A stretch of 44,529 bases of DNA from Herbaspirillum sp. (GTDB lineage Bacteria; Pseudomonadota; Gammaproteobacteria; Burkholderiales; Burkholderiaceae_D), in assembly GCA_028292625.1 (NCBI GenBank), contig JAQGLY010000071.1:1-44529 (forward strand), in the 5' to 3' direction. The notes below the pieces were generated by a model. It was not told the DNA's origin and made no database searches. It worked only from the letters and a program-made list of their open reading frames with translations. The position numbers were made by a program, and so were the translations under genes. Below, piece by piece: positions 36,915-44,529 of the stretch (its first letter is position 1; each line of letters opens with the position of its first letter).

Positions 36915-38543
36915 TCAATCGTTGCAATCGGCCAAAACTTCTTCATTTTCCGACTCCGGCAACGGCTGCGGCAATACCGTTTTCAGGCGATACACACGCT
37001 GGCGGTAATTGCCTTCCAGGCCGTTGACGCTGCAATCCACATCTTCGAACAGACGCCCGATGCGATGCAGCGCGGCGCGCTGTTCGCCAGTGCTGACGGC
37101 AATCAGCCGGCGCCGGCTGCGCGCGTATTGCGCACGAATATCCACCATCAGGCAATGGCCGCAATCGGCCTCATTGATATCGATCAGCAGGGCTTCGGCT
37201 TGCGTCAGGCCGAACATCAGGGCCAGTTCGATGCGCGCGGCCAGGAACGGATAGGCGTTGCTGATGGCGCGCGTCACCTGCCGCCTGGCCTGCACCGCCC
37301 ATGCCGGAGCGGCCGCCGCATCGGCAATCTTGTCCAGCAGGGCGATCGCCTCCGCATTGTTCTGGGCCGCGGCCTTTTGCAGCCAATACACGGCGCGTAT
37401 ATCGTTCGACGGTTCGTCGCGGCGATTGCGCCAGGCGCTGACGCCGCACTCCAATTGCGCCGCGCAATGCCCCATTTCGGCGGCGCGCTCCAGATAATAT
37501 TGCGCGTCCGCCAGGCTGCGCTGCGAGAATTCCGGTTTCAGGAAGATACGCGACAGCGCATACCAGGCATCGGCCAGCCCGCCTTCGCCGGCCAGCATCA
37601 GCCAGCGTATCGCCTTCTTATAATTAGCGGACCCGGCAACCTTCGTTGCCCGCGCCCCGTTGGCCCGCATCCGCGCGTACGACAAGCCAAGCGCAAACTG
37701 CGCGGCCTTGTCGTCGGCATAGGCGGCCAGTTCCCAGAACCGCATGACCTCATCGAAGTCATGCCCGACTGCATTTAACCGCGCTTCGCAACAACGCGAT
37801 AACAGCAACAGATTCTCGCTGCCCAGTTGCTGCGCCAACGCCGGCGACGGCAGGTTCAATTCGGACGTCTGCCCGGCATACTGTTCGCACAATGCGCGCG
37901 CCAGCGGCAACGCCCAATGCAAATAAGCCGCGCGATCCGACTTTTCCCAGGCGGCATCGGCCAATGCATGCTGCGCCGGCGCCACACCGGCATCGGCGGC
38001 ACGCTCGGCCCATGACTGCCCACCGGCTTGCGTCAAGGCCGGGGACCCTTGGGCCGCAGCGGCGTCGCCCTCGGCCGGCGCGGATTTGACGGCGACGATT
38101 GCATTGACATCCCCGACGCCGGCATGCTGCGCCAGCAGCCATTGCGCCTCGGCGGCGCCCGCCCTGGCGACCGTTTCCAGCATGTTGATCGCCTTGCCCG
38201 TCAAGCCCTGAATTTGCCGCAATGCCGGCTGGGTCAGCACCAGTTTGGCGAAGATCAGTCCGGCCTCGACGATTCCCTCGTCGAAGGCGCGCTCGTACCA
38301 GGTAGAAAAGGACACGATGTCCGGCGCCTGCAATGCCAGTTCATACGGGATGCGGCTGCCTATGAGCGACCAGGCTTCCGCCTGATCGGCGCGCGCGGCG
38401 CGCTCCAGCCAGTGCATTGCCGTGGGCAGGCTTTGAGGCAGGCCGTGGCCTCCGCTCAGATAGCGTTTGCCTAGCGCCAGTTGCGCTTTTGGCTGTCCTG
38501 CCCGGGCGGCGCGAATAATTGCGAGATCTTCTCGATTTGCCAT
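36915..38543 (-). CDS. Sel1-repeat (TPR-like) protein
   Basis: A 542-aa protein composed of helical repeats of the Sel1 type: GQPKAQLALGKRYLSGGHGL, then LPTAMHWLERAARADQAEAW, later KKAIRWLMLAGEGGLADAWY and RSLADAQYYLERAAEMGHCA. Such solenoids mediate protein-protein contacts; no enzymatic domain is visible. There is no signal peptide, so it should be cytoplasmic. The C-terminal 130 residues (after AQARRQVTRAIS) are not repeats; they include LLIDINEADCGHCLMVD and a Cys-rich patch and are not recognised. It faces dapF tail to tail and the porin head to head. Confidence 0.85.
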   Translation of the reverse strand: MANREDLAIIRAARAGQPKAQLALGKRYLSGGHGLPQSLPTAMHWLERAARADQAEAWSLIGSRIPYELALQAPDIVSFSTWYERAFDEGIVEAGLIFAKLVLTQPALRQIQGLTGKAINMLETVARAGAAEAQWLLAQHAGVGDVNAIVAVKSAPAEGDAAAAQGSPALTQAGGQSWAERAADAGVAPAQHALADAAWEKSDRAAYLHWALPLARALCEQYAGQTSELNLPSPALAQQLGSENLLLLSRCCEARLNAVGHDFDEVMRFWELAAYADDKAAQFALGLSYARMRANGARATKVAGSANYKKAIRWLMLAGEGGLADAWYALSRIFLKPEFSQRSLADAQYYLERAAEMGHCAAQLECGVSAWRNRRDEPSNDIRAVYWLQKAAAQNNAEAIALLDKIADAAAAPAWAVQARRQVTRAISNAYPFLAARIELALMFGLTQAEALLIDINEADCGHCLMVDIRAQYARSRRRLIAVSTGEQRAALHRIGRLFEDVDCSVNGLEGNYRQRVYRLKTVLPQPLPESENEEVLADCND

Positions 38544-38881
38544 GCGATTCCGAAATACCGTTTCAAACGCTAATTATTGCTTAAATAGACAGCTTATTTT
38601 TAAAAAGCGGCTTTTTAGCCACAGAATTGATTTATCTATACAACAGGCTTACCTAAGCCTTCAATTTGCGCTTTTCTCTATGGCGCAAGTGCGGCCCCGG
38701 GTATCGAATCGACAATATGTCAGAAAAAAACAACGGCTTTCCCCAAGAAACTCAATTTTGACAAGATTTTCGCGCGTCAACGCACAAAGCCTTAGGCATC
38801 GCCAGAGAGACGACGTAAGGTTCGAACATCCGACCAGACGTACGGATCCTCAAGACTATTTTTAAGAAGGATGTCAAACAA
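38544..38881. promoter_or_regulatory. 338-base divergent control region of the Sel1-repeat and porin genes
   Basis: No gene here. AT-rich compared with the rest. It contains three inverted repeats: TAAAAAGC-G-GCTTTTTA (38601-38617), AGGCTTA-CC-TAAGCCT (38645-38660) and GCCTTAGGC near 38795, the last two sharing the AAGCCT core. A TTGACA hexamer is at 38758-38763, but no convincing -10 follows. The porin ribosome site AAGGATG ends the region. The repeats are candidate operators or, for the first, a small hairpin; function is inferred. Confidence 0.4.
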
Positions 38882-40045
38882 ATGAAAAAATCATTACTCG
38901 CACTGGCCGTTCTGGGCTCGTTCGCAGCCGTAGCTCATGCACAAACATCGGTAACTATCTACGGTATCATCGACACCGGCGTTGCGTACCAGAGCAAGGC
39001 TAGCGCCAACAACGGCAGCCAAACCGGCATGACTTCGGGCCTGTTCTCCGGTTCGCGTCTGGGCTTCAAGGGTTCTGAAGATCTGGGCGGCGGTCTGAAA
39101 GCCAACTTCCAATTGGAAGCCGGCTTCAACGGCGATACTGGCGCGCTGAACGGTCAAGACACATCGTCTTCGAATAACCTGTTCCGCCGCACTTCGACAG
39201 TGGGTCTGTCGGGTGGTTTCGGTGCGGTTAATGTCGGTCGTCAAACCGACTTCGCATACTCCGGCCCAGCTGGCGGCATGCAGACATTCTCGTCGGCTGG
39301 CTACGTCGGCGCGTCCACAACCGGCAACGGTACAGGCGTGACTCGCCTGCAAGGCTCCCGCACCAACAATTCGATCCGTTACGACATGCCATCGTTCAAT
39401 GGCCTGAACGGCGGCGTGATGTACGGTCTGGGCGAACAAGCCGGCAACGGTACCGCTGGACAATCGTACGCAGCCGGTCTGCGCTACGACAACGGCCCTA
39501 TCGGCCTGGGTGCTTCCTTCTACAAGAGCAAGTTCGGCACAGCTCCTTCCGACTCGACCTTGTATCCAGCTATCGCTACTGCCTCTACGCTCGACAACGG
39601 CACCAAGACATTCACACTGGGCGCCAGCTACGACTTCGGCTTCGGCAAACTGTATGGCAACTGGTCGCGTGCTACTACTGCAACATTCGGCGCAACAGGT
39701 GCAGCAAGCCATATTTTCAACCTGGGTGGAACCACAGCTAGCTCGAACAACAAGACCAATCTGTTCGAAGTCGGCTACAACCACAATCTGACAGCGTCGT
39801 TGAAACTGTTGACCGGCCTGTCGTACACCCGCGCCAACTTCACCGATTCGACCACAGGCAACATGAAGGAAGCGTTCCTGGCTACGGATTACTTCCTGTC
39901 CAAGCGTACCGATCTGTATGCAATCGCAATGTACTCGAAGGCCTCGAGCGTCGGCAATCCGCTGAGCTTCTCGGCCGCGACTACTGCGACCAATCAGGCC
40001 AACAACGTGTTCGGTCTGGGCGTCGGTATCCGTCACGCATTCTAA
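38882..40045 (+). CDS. Outer-membrane porin (Burkholderia OmpC-like family)
   Basis: General diffusion porin, 387 aa: signal peptide MKKSLLALAVLGSFAAVAHA cut before QTSVTIYGIIDTGVAYQSKA. The gram-negative porin signature GSRLGFKGSEDLGGGLKANF, the beta-strand pattern throughout and the terminal Phe (VGIRHAF) needed for BAM assembly are present. Codon use is clearly different from neighbours (more A/T third positions such as ACA, GCT), as expected for one of the most abundant proteins. Strong AAGGATG ribosome site. Followed by two hairpins. The adjacent mla system at the other end of the window relies on a porin for MlaA, but nothing here links them. Confidence 0.96.
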   Translation: MKKSLLALAVLGSFAAVAHAQTSVTIYGIIDTGVAYQSKASANNGSQTGMTSGLFSGSRLGFKGSEDLGGGLKANFQLEAGFNGDTGALNGQDTSSSNNLFRRTSTVGLSGGFGAVNVGRQTDFAYSGPAGGMQTFSSAGYVGASTTGNGTGVTRLQGSRTNNSIRYDMPSFNGLNGGVMYGLGEQAGNGTAGQSYAAGLRYDNGPIGLGASFYKSKFGTAPSDSTLYPAIATASTLDNGTKTFTLGASYDFGFGKLYGNWSRATTATFGATGAASHIFNLGGTTASSNNKTNLFEVGYNHNLTASLKLLTGLSYTRANFTDSTTGNMKEAFLATDYFLSKRTDLYAIAMYSKASSVGNPLSFSAATTATNQANNVFGLGVGIRHAF

Positions 40046-40067
40046 TTGGGGCTTGATAACCGCCGCG

Positions 40068-40084
40068 TCCGTCGTCACGACGGA
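40068..40084 (+). terminator. Small hairpin downstream of the porin gene
   Basis: TCCGTCG (40068-40074) pairs with CGACGGA (40078-40084) with a 3-base loop, 23 bases after the porin stop. No T-run follows, so it is likely a 3' stabiliser in front of the main terminator. Confidence 0.4.
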
Positions 40085-40114
40085 TGTAGCGGGAATCGAA
40101 AACTGATCTGAAGC

Positions 40115-40150
40115 AATCGGGCTTACATGGGCAACCATGTAAGCCCGATT
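40115..40150 (+). terminator. Main terminator of the porin gene
   Basis: A perfect 16-bp stem, AATCGGGCTTACATGG (40115-40130) with CCATGTAAGCCCGATT (40135-40150), with a GCAA tetraloop. Only TACTT follows on the plus strand, so termination may rely on stem strength or Rho. Confidence 0.7.
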
Positions 40151-40207
40151 TACTTGCGGCGCGTTTTACCGCAAGGACAGTGGTTTTTTGGCAATAGCGG
40201 CACAAAG

Positions 40208-40236
40208 TTGCCATCGTCGGGCTTAGCAGACATAAT
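40208..40236 (+). promoter_or_regulatory. Sigma-70 promoter of DUF484-xerC
   Basis: TTGCCA (40208-40213), spacer 17, CATAAT (40231-40236): five of six matches at each box. Start predicted near 40243, 42 bases before the DUF484 ATG. The best promoter match noticed in the window. Confidence 0.7.
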
Positions 40237-40284
40237 CTGGCAGCATTCCAAAATTAACCCATCAAAGACGATAAGCCTTCACCC

Positions 40285-40968
40285 ATGACCGCACTCCTGG
40301 ATTCCAACCTGATCGCCGATTATCTGCTCGATCATCCGCACTTTTTCGAAGAGCATGCCGAACTGCTGGGCAGGATCAAATTGACCAGCCCGGTGCTGGG
40401 ACGCGCGATTTCGCTGCAGGAGCGGCAAATGGAAATTCTGCGCGAAAAGATCAAGCTGCAGGATCTGCATATGGCGGAACTGTCGCGTAACGCTGTTGAA
40501 AACAATGACATCGCCGATAAACTCCTGTTGTGGACCCGCGCCTTGCTGGCCGCGCGTGACGACGGCGATCTGCCGCGCATGGTGGTCGAAGGCCTGAAAA
40601 CGATTTTCGAGGTGCCGCAAGTCACCATGCGGCTATGGCGGGTCGATGCCGGCCGCGCCGATGCCAAGTACGTGGAAACCACGTCCGACGACGTGCATTT
40701 ATTCGCCGAGGGGATGACCGCCCCATACTGCGGTCCCAACGAAGATTTCGAGGCTGCGCTATGGCTGGGGGAACCCGCGGTGCGATCCCTCGCCATCCTG
40801 CCCCTGCGGCTCGGCTCCGGCGGCGACGCATCGCCGCGCGCATTCGGTCTGCTGGTGCTCGGTTCTGAAGATCCGCAACGCTTCAGCGCGAAGATGTCCA
40901 CCGATTTCCTGTCGCACATCAGCGCAGCGGCCAGCGCCGCGCTGACCAGTATCGTGCAACGCGACTGA
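40285..40968 (+). CDS. DUF484 family protein
   Basis: A 227-aa protein with the DUF484 layout: N-terminal MTALLDSNLIADYLLDHPHF, the 'DFLxxHPxFFxxH' block, a helical LGRAISLQERQMEILREKIK coiled part, and a C-terminal GAF-like half. The family usually stands directly before xerC, as here (16 bases), and after dapF. Function unknown; a small-molecule sensor is possible given its GAF-type fold. The diguanylate cyclase at 18475 carries a related domain, so two members exist in this window. Confidence 0.92.
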   Translation: MTALLDSNLIADYLLDHPHFFEEHAELLGRIKLTSPVLGRAISLQERQMEILREKIKLQDLHMAELSRNAVENNDIADKLLLWTRALLAARDDGDLPRMVVEGLKTIFEVPQVTMRLWRVDAGRADAKYVETTSDDVHLFAEGMTAPYCGPNEDFEAALWLGEPAVRSLAILPLRLGSGGDASPRAFGLLVLGSEDPQRFSAKMSTDFLSHISAAASAALTSIVQRD

Positions 40969-40984
40969 GCGGCGCCAGCGCGCA

Positions 40985-42013
40985 GTGCAACCGGACGCCG
41001 CCGCCGTGAATCCCACCACCTCCGGCCACGACTATATCGGGCGCTATCTCGCCAACCTGAGCCAACAGCGCCAGCTTTCCCCGCATACCGTCAGCAGTTA
41101 CGCCCGCGACCTGCGGGAGTTGAGCGCCATGGTGCAAACCCTGCCGGCGCACGGCCCGCAATCGGAAGCGTCCCGCTACACCGCCGTCGGCCACGCCCAT
41201 ATCCGTAAATTCGCCGCGCAACTGCATGCCAAAGGACTCAATCCGCGCTCGATCGCCCGCAAGCTGTCCGCGTGGCGCGGCTTTTACGAATGGCTGTCGG
41301 ACCAGACCGCGCTGGCGTCGAACCCGGTAGACGGCGTGAAAGCGCCCAAGCGCGCGCGGCCGTTGCCCAAGGCGCTGGCCGCCGACGATGCCATCGCGGT
41401 CGTCTCGCAAGCAGATCCCGGCAAAGACCCCGGCAGCGCGATGCAATTATGCAATCGCGCCATGTTCGAGCTGTTGTATTCCAGCGGCCTGCGCGTGGCC
41501 GAATTGAGCGGGCTGGACCTGCGCTATCAAAGCAGTCCCGGACACACCTCGTCCGGCTGGATCGATTTCGATGCCGGCGAAGTCACGGTCACCGGCAAAG
41601 GCAATAAAATGCGCAGCGTTCCGGTCGGCGCGCCGGCGCTGCAAGCGATCCGGCAATGGCTGGCGGTGCGCGATACGCTGGTCAAGGCCGGCGATCCGGG
41701 TCACGCCGCCGCTTTATTCCTGAGCGAACGCGGCAGCCGCATGTCGCCGCGCGTGCTGCAACTGCGCCTGAAAGCGCATGGCCAGGCGCTCGGCATTCCC
41801 AGCAATATTCACCCGCACGTGCTGCGTCATTCATTCGCATCGCATATGCTGCAGGGATCCGGCGACCTGCGCGCGGTGCAGGAAATGCTCGGCCACGCGT
41901 CGATCGCCGCCACGCAGATCTATACATCGCTGGATTTCCAGCGGCTGGCGCAGGTCTACGACGCGGCCCATCCGCGCGCAAAAAAAGCGAACAGCAAAGC
42001 GGACAAAAAATAA
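40985..42013 (+). CDS. xerC: Tyrosine recombinase XerC
   Basis: Site-specific recombinase that resolves chromosome dimers at dif together with XerD. The 342-aa form starts at GTG 40985; a GTG seven codons on (41006) is an alternative. The catalytic set is visible: R170 in SSGLRVAELSG, K205 in VTGKGNKMRS, H278-x-x-R281 in HPHVLRHSFASH, H304 in LGHASIAATQ and nucleophile Y313 in IYTSLDF. The core-binding domain spans about residues 15-115. The C-terminus is Lys-rich. In most proteobacteria DUF484-xerC follow dapF. Confidence 0.96.
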   Translation: MQPDAAAVNPTTSGHDYIGRYLANLSQQRQLSPHTVSSYARDLRELSAMVQTLPAHGPQSEASRYTAVGHAHIRKFAAQLHAKGLNPRSIARKLSAWRGFYEWLSDQTALASNPVDGVKAPKRARPLPKALAADDAIAVVSQADPGKDPGSAMQLCNRAMFELLYSSGLRVAELSGLDLRYQSSPGHTSSGWIDFDAGEVTVTGKGNKMRSVPVGAPALQAIRQWLAVRDTLVKAGDPGHAAALFLSERGSRMSPRVLQLRLKAHGQALGIPSNIHPHVLRHSFASHMLQGSGDLRAVQEMLGHASIAATQIYTSLDFQRLAQVYDAAHPRAKKANSKADKK

Positions 42014-42085
42014 GCCCGCACAGCCGGCCGCCGAATTGCGGCATAATCATCGCTTAATCATCGATCAAGACCGTAGCCCGCTCCC

Positions 42086-42664
42086 ATGACCGTCAAATCC
42101 GCTCCCCGCAAATCAGCCGCCCCGGCGCCGGACGCCGGCGAGGCCCGCGCCTACGCCGAATTGCTGCTGCGCGATGCGTCGGTGCGCGTGACCTCGGCCC
42201 GCACCAAAGTGCTGTCGACCCTGCTGACCACGCGTACCGCGCTGTCGCATCAGGATCTCCAGGACACGTTCACCGAAATGGACCGCGTCACTCTGTACCG
42301 CGCGCTGGAATGCCTGACCGAAGCGAAGCTGGCGCACAAGATCGCGGTCGACGATCGCATTTTCCGCTACAGCGCAGGCGCCGAGCATCACGAACATGCC
42401 GAAGGGGGCGCCCACCGCAAACCCCATACGCAGCACCAGCACGGCCATTTCAAATGCACCCGCTGCGCCAAGGTATTCTGTCTCGACGATACCGACGACG
42501 CCACCTTCCTCGGCAGCGTGCTGCCGGCCGACGGCGATCGCCACTCGGCCGCGTTGCAATTGCAAAGCGCGCTGGAAAAGACCTTGGGCAAGGGATTTCA
42601 AAGCCATGAAGTGGAACTCACCATCAAAGGCTGGTGCGCGGACTGCGCGCGGCAAGACGCCTGA
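42086..42664 (+). CDS. Fur-family metal-responsive regulator (Zur-like)
   Basis: Winged-helix repressor sensing a divalent metal, 192 aa. The DNA-binding half shows RVTSARTKVLSTLLTTRTAL with a recognition helix in DRVTLYRALECLTEAKLAHK. The dimer-metal half has two Cys pairs for structural zinc: C124-x-x-C127 (FKCTRCAKVF) and C184-x-x-C187. The stretch 100-123 (HHEHAEGGAHRKPHTQHQHG) is unusually His-rich and may hold the sensing metal site. This resembles Zur/peroxide-type regulators more than Fur; the exact metal is not decidable. Stops 15 bases before the convergent HAD gene. Confidence 0.87.
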   Translation: MTVKSAPRKSAAPAPDAGEARAYAELLLRDASVRVTSARTKVLSTLLTTRTALSHQDLQDTFTEMDRVTLYRALECLTEAKLAHKIAVDDRIFRYSAGAEHHEHAEGGAHRKPHTQHQHGHFKCTRCAKVFCLDDTDDATFLGSVLPADGDRHSAALQLQSALEKTLGKGFQSHEVELTIKGWCADCARQDA

Positions 42665-42679
42665 AGCGTCCCGGCGGCA

Positions 42680-43396
42680 TCAACGCACGGCAGTGCGCGC
42701 CAGCCGATACAACGACTCCACGCGATAATCGACATACCCCGGACGCCGCAACAGCCGAACCTGTTTCTGCATCATCCCGGCCAACGGCGGCGAGCGCAGA
42801 TAAGCGGTCATCCATACGGTGCGCATGCCCATCTGCTTGGCGGCCTTTAAATTCTCCACCGTGTCCTCGACCAGAATGCAACGCCGGGCGGCGACGCGCT
42901 GCGCGACCAACAGTTTGCGCAAAAACTGCCGTGATGGCTTGGGGCGCAATTGGCGATGCACTTGCATCGATTCGATCGAGATATGCTTGGAAAAATGCGG
43001 ATGCAGCCGCAGATGCCGCACCACGTTTGCCGCATAGGCGCGCGGCGCGTTGGTCAACAGAATCTTGCGGCCCGGCAAACGCTTGAGCAAATGCGCCAGA
43101 CCGCGCTCGGTGCGTATCATTTGCGCCAGATTATCGAAACGATGCGCTTCCCGCAAAAAATCCTCGGTGCGCACGCCGTGATGCCGCACCATGCCGGCCA
43201 GCGTGGCGCCGTAACGCCGCCAGTAGTCCTGACGCAGCGCATTGACCGCCGCGGTATCGCAGGCCAGTCCGGCCTGCGCCAATATGCGCCCGATATAGCC
43301 GTTCATATTCGCATTGATCGCAGGAAAAATCGCATGCGACGCGTTATGCAAAGTGTTGTCGAGATCGAACAGCCAGAGCGGTGTAGTATGGGCCAC
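42680..43396 (-). CDS. HAD-superfamily pyrimidine 5'-nucleotidase
   Basis: Hydrolyses nucleoside monophosphates, probably pyrimidine. The start is uncertain: GTG at 43396 gives 238 aa and fits the family, GTG at 43465 is longer. HAD motif I is FDLDNTLHNASHAIFP (D11 and D13), motif II LLTNAPRAYA, the catalytic Lys in LRPKPS, motif III VEDTVENLKAAK. The cap domain lies between residues 20 and 110. This Oxalobacteraceae/Burkholderia type is similar to yeast SDT1-like nucleotidases and differs from the YigB that follows xerC in E. coli, but occupies a comparable neighbourhood. Confidence 0.9.
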   Translation of the reverse strand: MAHTTPLWLFDLDNTLHNASHAIFPAINANMNGYIGRILAQAGLACDTAAVNALRQDYWRRYGATLAGMVRHHGVRTEDFLREAHRFDNLAQMIRTERGLAHLLKRLPGRKILLTNAPRAYAANVVRHLRLHPHFSKHISIESMQVHRQLRPKPSRQFLRKLLVAQRVAARRCILVEDTVENLKAAKQMGMRTVWMTAYLRSPPLAGMMQKQVRLLRRPGYVDYRVESLYRLARTAVR

Positions 43397-43480
43397 GGGT
43401 TTTATGAAAGGGAACAAGTGCGGAGTGTAAAAAACGCCGGCATTCGCGCGAGCACGAGCCGGCACAGGGTCTCTATCGCA

Positions 43481-44431
43481 ATGTGGCGACGACGGATTAT
43501 AGAACGCATTTCAAATTTCGCTGCGCGCGCGGCATTGAAGCGCGTCAATATGCCGTTCCTGCTGGCGAGTCTGTCCTGCCTCGCTCCGCCGGCGTTCGCT
43601 CAGCAAGCCGCGGCGCCGCCACGGGGAGCCTTTTTCAAAATCACGCAGGCGGACCATACGCTGTATCTGTTCGGCACCATCCATGTGGGACGCGCCGATT
43701 TTTTCCCGCTGGAGCCGCGGGTAATGAAGGCGCTGGCGGGGGCGTCGGTGCTGGCGGTGGAGCTGGATCCGTCGCGTCAGGGTGCCATGCAGGCGGCGCT
43801 GCAACGCTATGGCGTCGCCGTGAGCGATGCCGACGCCGGCATTCCGGCATCGCTGATAGCACGCCGGCAAGCCTTGCTGCGGCGCTATGGGATAGCCGCC
43901 GCATCCATGAGCACGATGCAACCGTGGCTGCAGGCGACCGCATTGACGGTGGCCGAATTCGCCGCCGACGGCTATCAGCCGCAATACTCGGTCGACGAAT
44001 ATCTGCTGGCGGCATTCAAAAAAGCCGGCAAGCCCGTCCATGAATTGGAGAGCGCGGAAAGCCAATTGGCGCTGTTCGGCCGATTGAGCATCAGCGAACA
44101 GACGCAATTCCTGGACGATACGATAGGCGAACTGGAAGACCCCGACGGCGCGCGGCAGGTCGTTTCGCTAGCGAATCTATGGCGCGACGCGGACAGCAAG
44201 GGGCTGGCGGCATTGCTGAAGAAACAGACCGACAGCGGCACCTTTTCATCGCGCTTCACATTGGATGTATTACTGAAACAGCGCAATCCGCCGCTGGCGG
44301 ACGGCCTGGCCGCCCAGTTGCGCAACAACCGCGACAGCTTCGCCGCGATCGGCATCCTGCATCTGGTCGGGCCTGACAGCGTTCCCGACCAGTTGCGGCG
44401 GCAAGGCTGCCAGGTGGAACAGATATATTAG
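43481..44431 (+). CDS. TraB/GumN family protein
   Basis: Exported protein of the TraB/GumN superfamily, some members of which are metal-dependent proteases; 316 aa from the ATG at 43481. The N-terminus is unusually long and basic (MWRRRIIERISNFAARAALK), then a hydrophobic segment PFLLASLSCLAPPAFA with predicted cleavage after AFA (about residue 40). A later ATG at 43550 would leave a signal peptide with no basic residues. The GxxH motif is LFGTIHVGR (H68) and the conserved Glu appears in VLAVELDPS. The C-terminal IGILHLVGPDSVPDQLRRQG is the second family block. Divergent from the HAD gene. Confidence 0.88.
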   Translation: MWRRRIIERISNFAARAALKRVNMPFLLASLSCLAPPAFAQQAAAPPRGAFFKITQADHTLYLFGTIHVGRADFFPLEPRVMKALAGASVLAVELDPSRQGAMQAALQRYGVAVSDADAGIPASLIARRQALLRRYGIAAASMSTMQPWLQATALTVAEFAADGYQPQYSVDEYLLAAFKKAGKPVHELESAESQLALFGRLSISEQTQFLDDTIGELEDPDGARQVVSLANLWRDADSKGLAALLKKQTDSGTFSSRFTLDVLLKQRNPPLADGLAAQLRNNRDSFAAIGILHLVGPDSVPDQLRRQGCQVEQIY

Positions 44432-44477
44432 GTTAATGCGAGCGAATCATGGTGCCGAACGCCTGTTCGGTCAGCTC

Positions 44478-44529
44478 TTACAGCAGCAGCGAATGCTCGT
44501 TGCGGCCGTCGATGATGTGCACCGTGTTG
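44478..44529 (-). pseudogene. argB: C-terminal part of acetylglutamate kinase with an in-frame stop
   Basis: The last 52 bases on the minus strand read NTVHIIDGRNEHSLLL, then TAA at 44478-44480. In ArgB proteins HIIDGRxEHSLLLE continues as xLTEQ...GTMIRSH. Downstream of the stop the same frame gives ELTEQAFGTMIRSH and a TAA at 44433-44435, so the lost tail is still readable. A single base change (GAA to TAA) would explain it. Most of the gene is outside the window. The enzyme phosphorylates N-acetylglutamate in arginine synthesis; loss of the last 15 residues might damage folding. It could also be a sequencing error. Confidence 0.75.

Noticed and set aside
40985..42013. Integrase of an integrative element
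   Set aside because: Sequence and DUF484 neighbour identify it as housekeeping XerC; no element boundaries or cargo genes seen.
42950..43480. N-terminal extension of the GumN protein giving 493 aa
   Set aside because: The added part is antisense to the HAD gene and lacks homology; the signal peptide begins near 43481.

Overview
The window looks like core chromosome of a betaproteobacterium of the order Burkholderiales, most likely family Oxalobacteraceae (Herminiimonas/Collimonas/Herbaspirillum relatives). This is inferred from gene order (mlaFEDACB - ABC exporter - bolA - murA - his operon - hinT - tatABC; ahcY - holin-like membrane protein - metF; DUF484 - xerC), from the Burkholderia-type porin ending in Phe, from the short-form HisG and from the high-GC coding sequence. 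No tRNA, rRNA, insertion sequence, prophage or CRISPR array was seen.

Positions 1-16234 are one long minus-strand block. Read in transcription order it starts at mlaF (16234) and runs mlaF-E-D-A-C-B (retrograde phospholipid transport), a YadG/YadH-type ABC exporter closed by a strong hairpin terminator (10325-10374), a BolA protein overlapping murA, then hisG-hisD-[DNA methyltransferase]-hisB-hisH-hisA-hisF-hisI-hisE, hinT and tatA-tatB-tatC (cut by the window edge). The slot between hisD and hisB, where hisC is expected in this group, holds an orphan beta-class DNA methyltransferase, and no hisC is present in the window.

Positions 16373-19662 are plus strand: ychF, a PF13679-like methyltransferase and a GAF/DUF484-like GGDEF diguanylate cyclase. 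Positions 19681-29272 are minus strand: a DMT-family exporter, a giant fused indolepyruvate:ferredoxin oxidoreductase with a perfect terminator, a gene-free region (24429-24646) that carries three hairpins and a plus-strand terminator and may encode a small RNA, and then slt-GST-cca-GNAT. The CCA-adding enzyme has lost the HD motif.

Positions 29346-34058 hold one-carbon and methyl-cycle genes: 5-formyl-THF cyclo-ligase (plus) overlapping metF tail to tail, then (minus) a holin-like protein, ahcY and metK. A recognisable S-adenosylhomocysteine riboswitch precedes ahcY and overlaps a possible attenuator.

Positions 34256-44529 hold two lipid A acyltransferase paralogues, dapF with a TATAAT box so close that the mRNA may be leaderless, a Sel1-repeat protein (minus), a major porin with hairpin terminators, DUF484-xerC behind a good sigma-70 promoter, a Fur-family regulator with a His-rich insert, a HAD pyrimidine 5'-nucleotidase, a TraB/GumN protein, and the C-terminal end of argB, which carries an apparent premature stop codon. 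The dapF-DUF484-xerC cluster usual in proteobacteria is split here by the Sel1 and porin genes.

All calls come from reading the sequence and from family knowledge; no database search was run. Start sites differing from the longest reading frame are explained in each entry.
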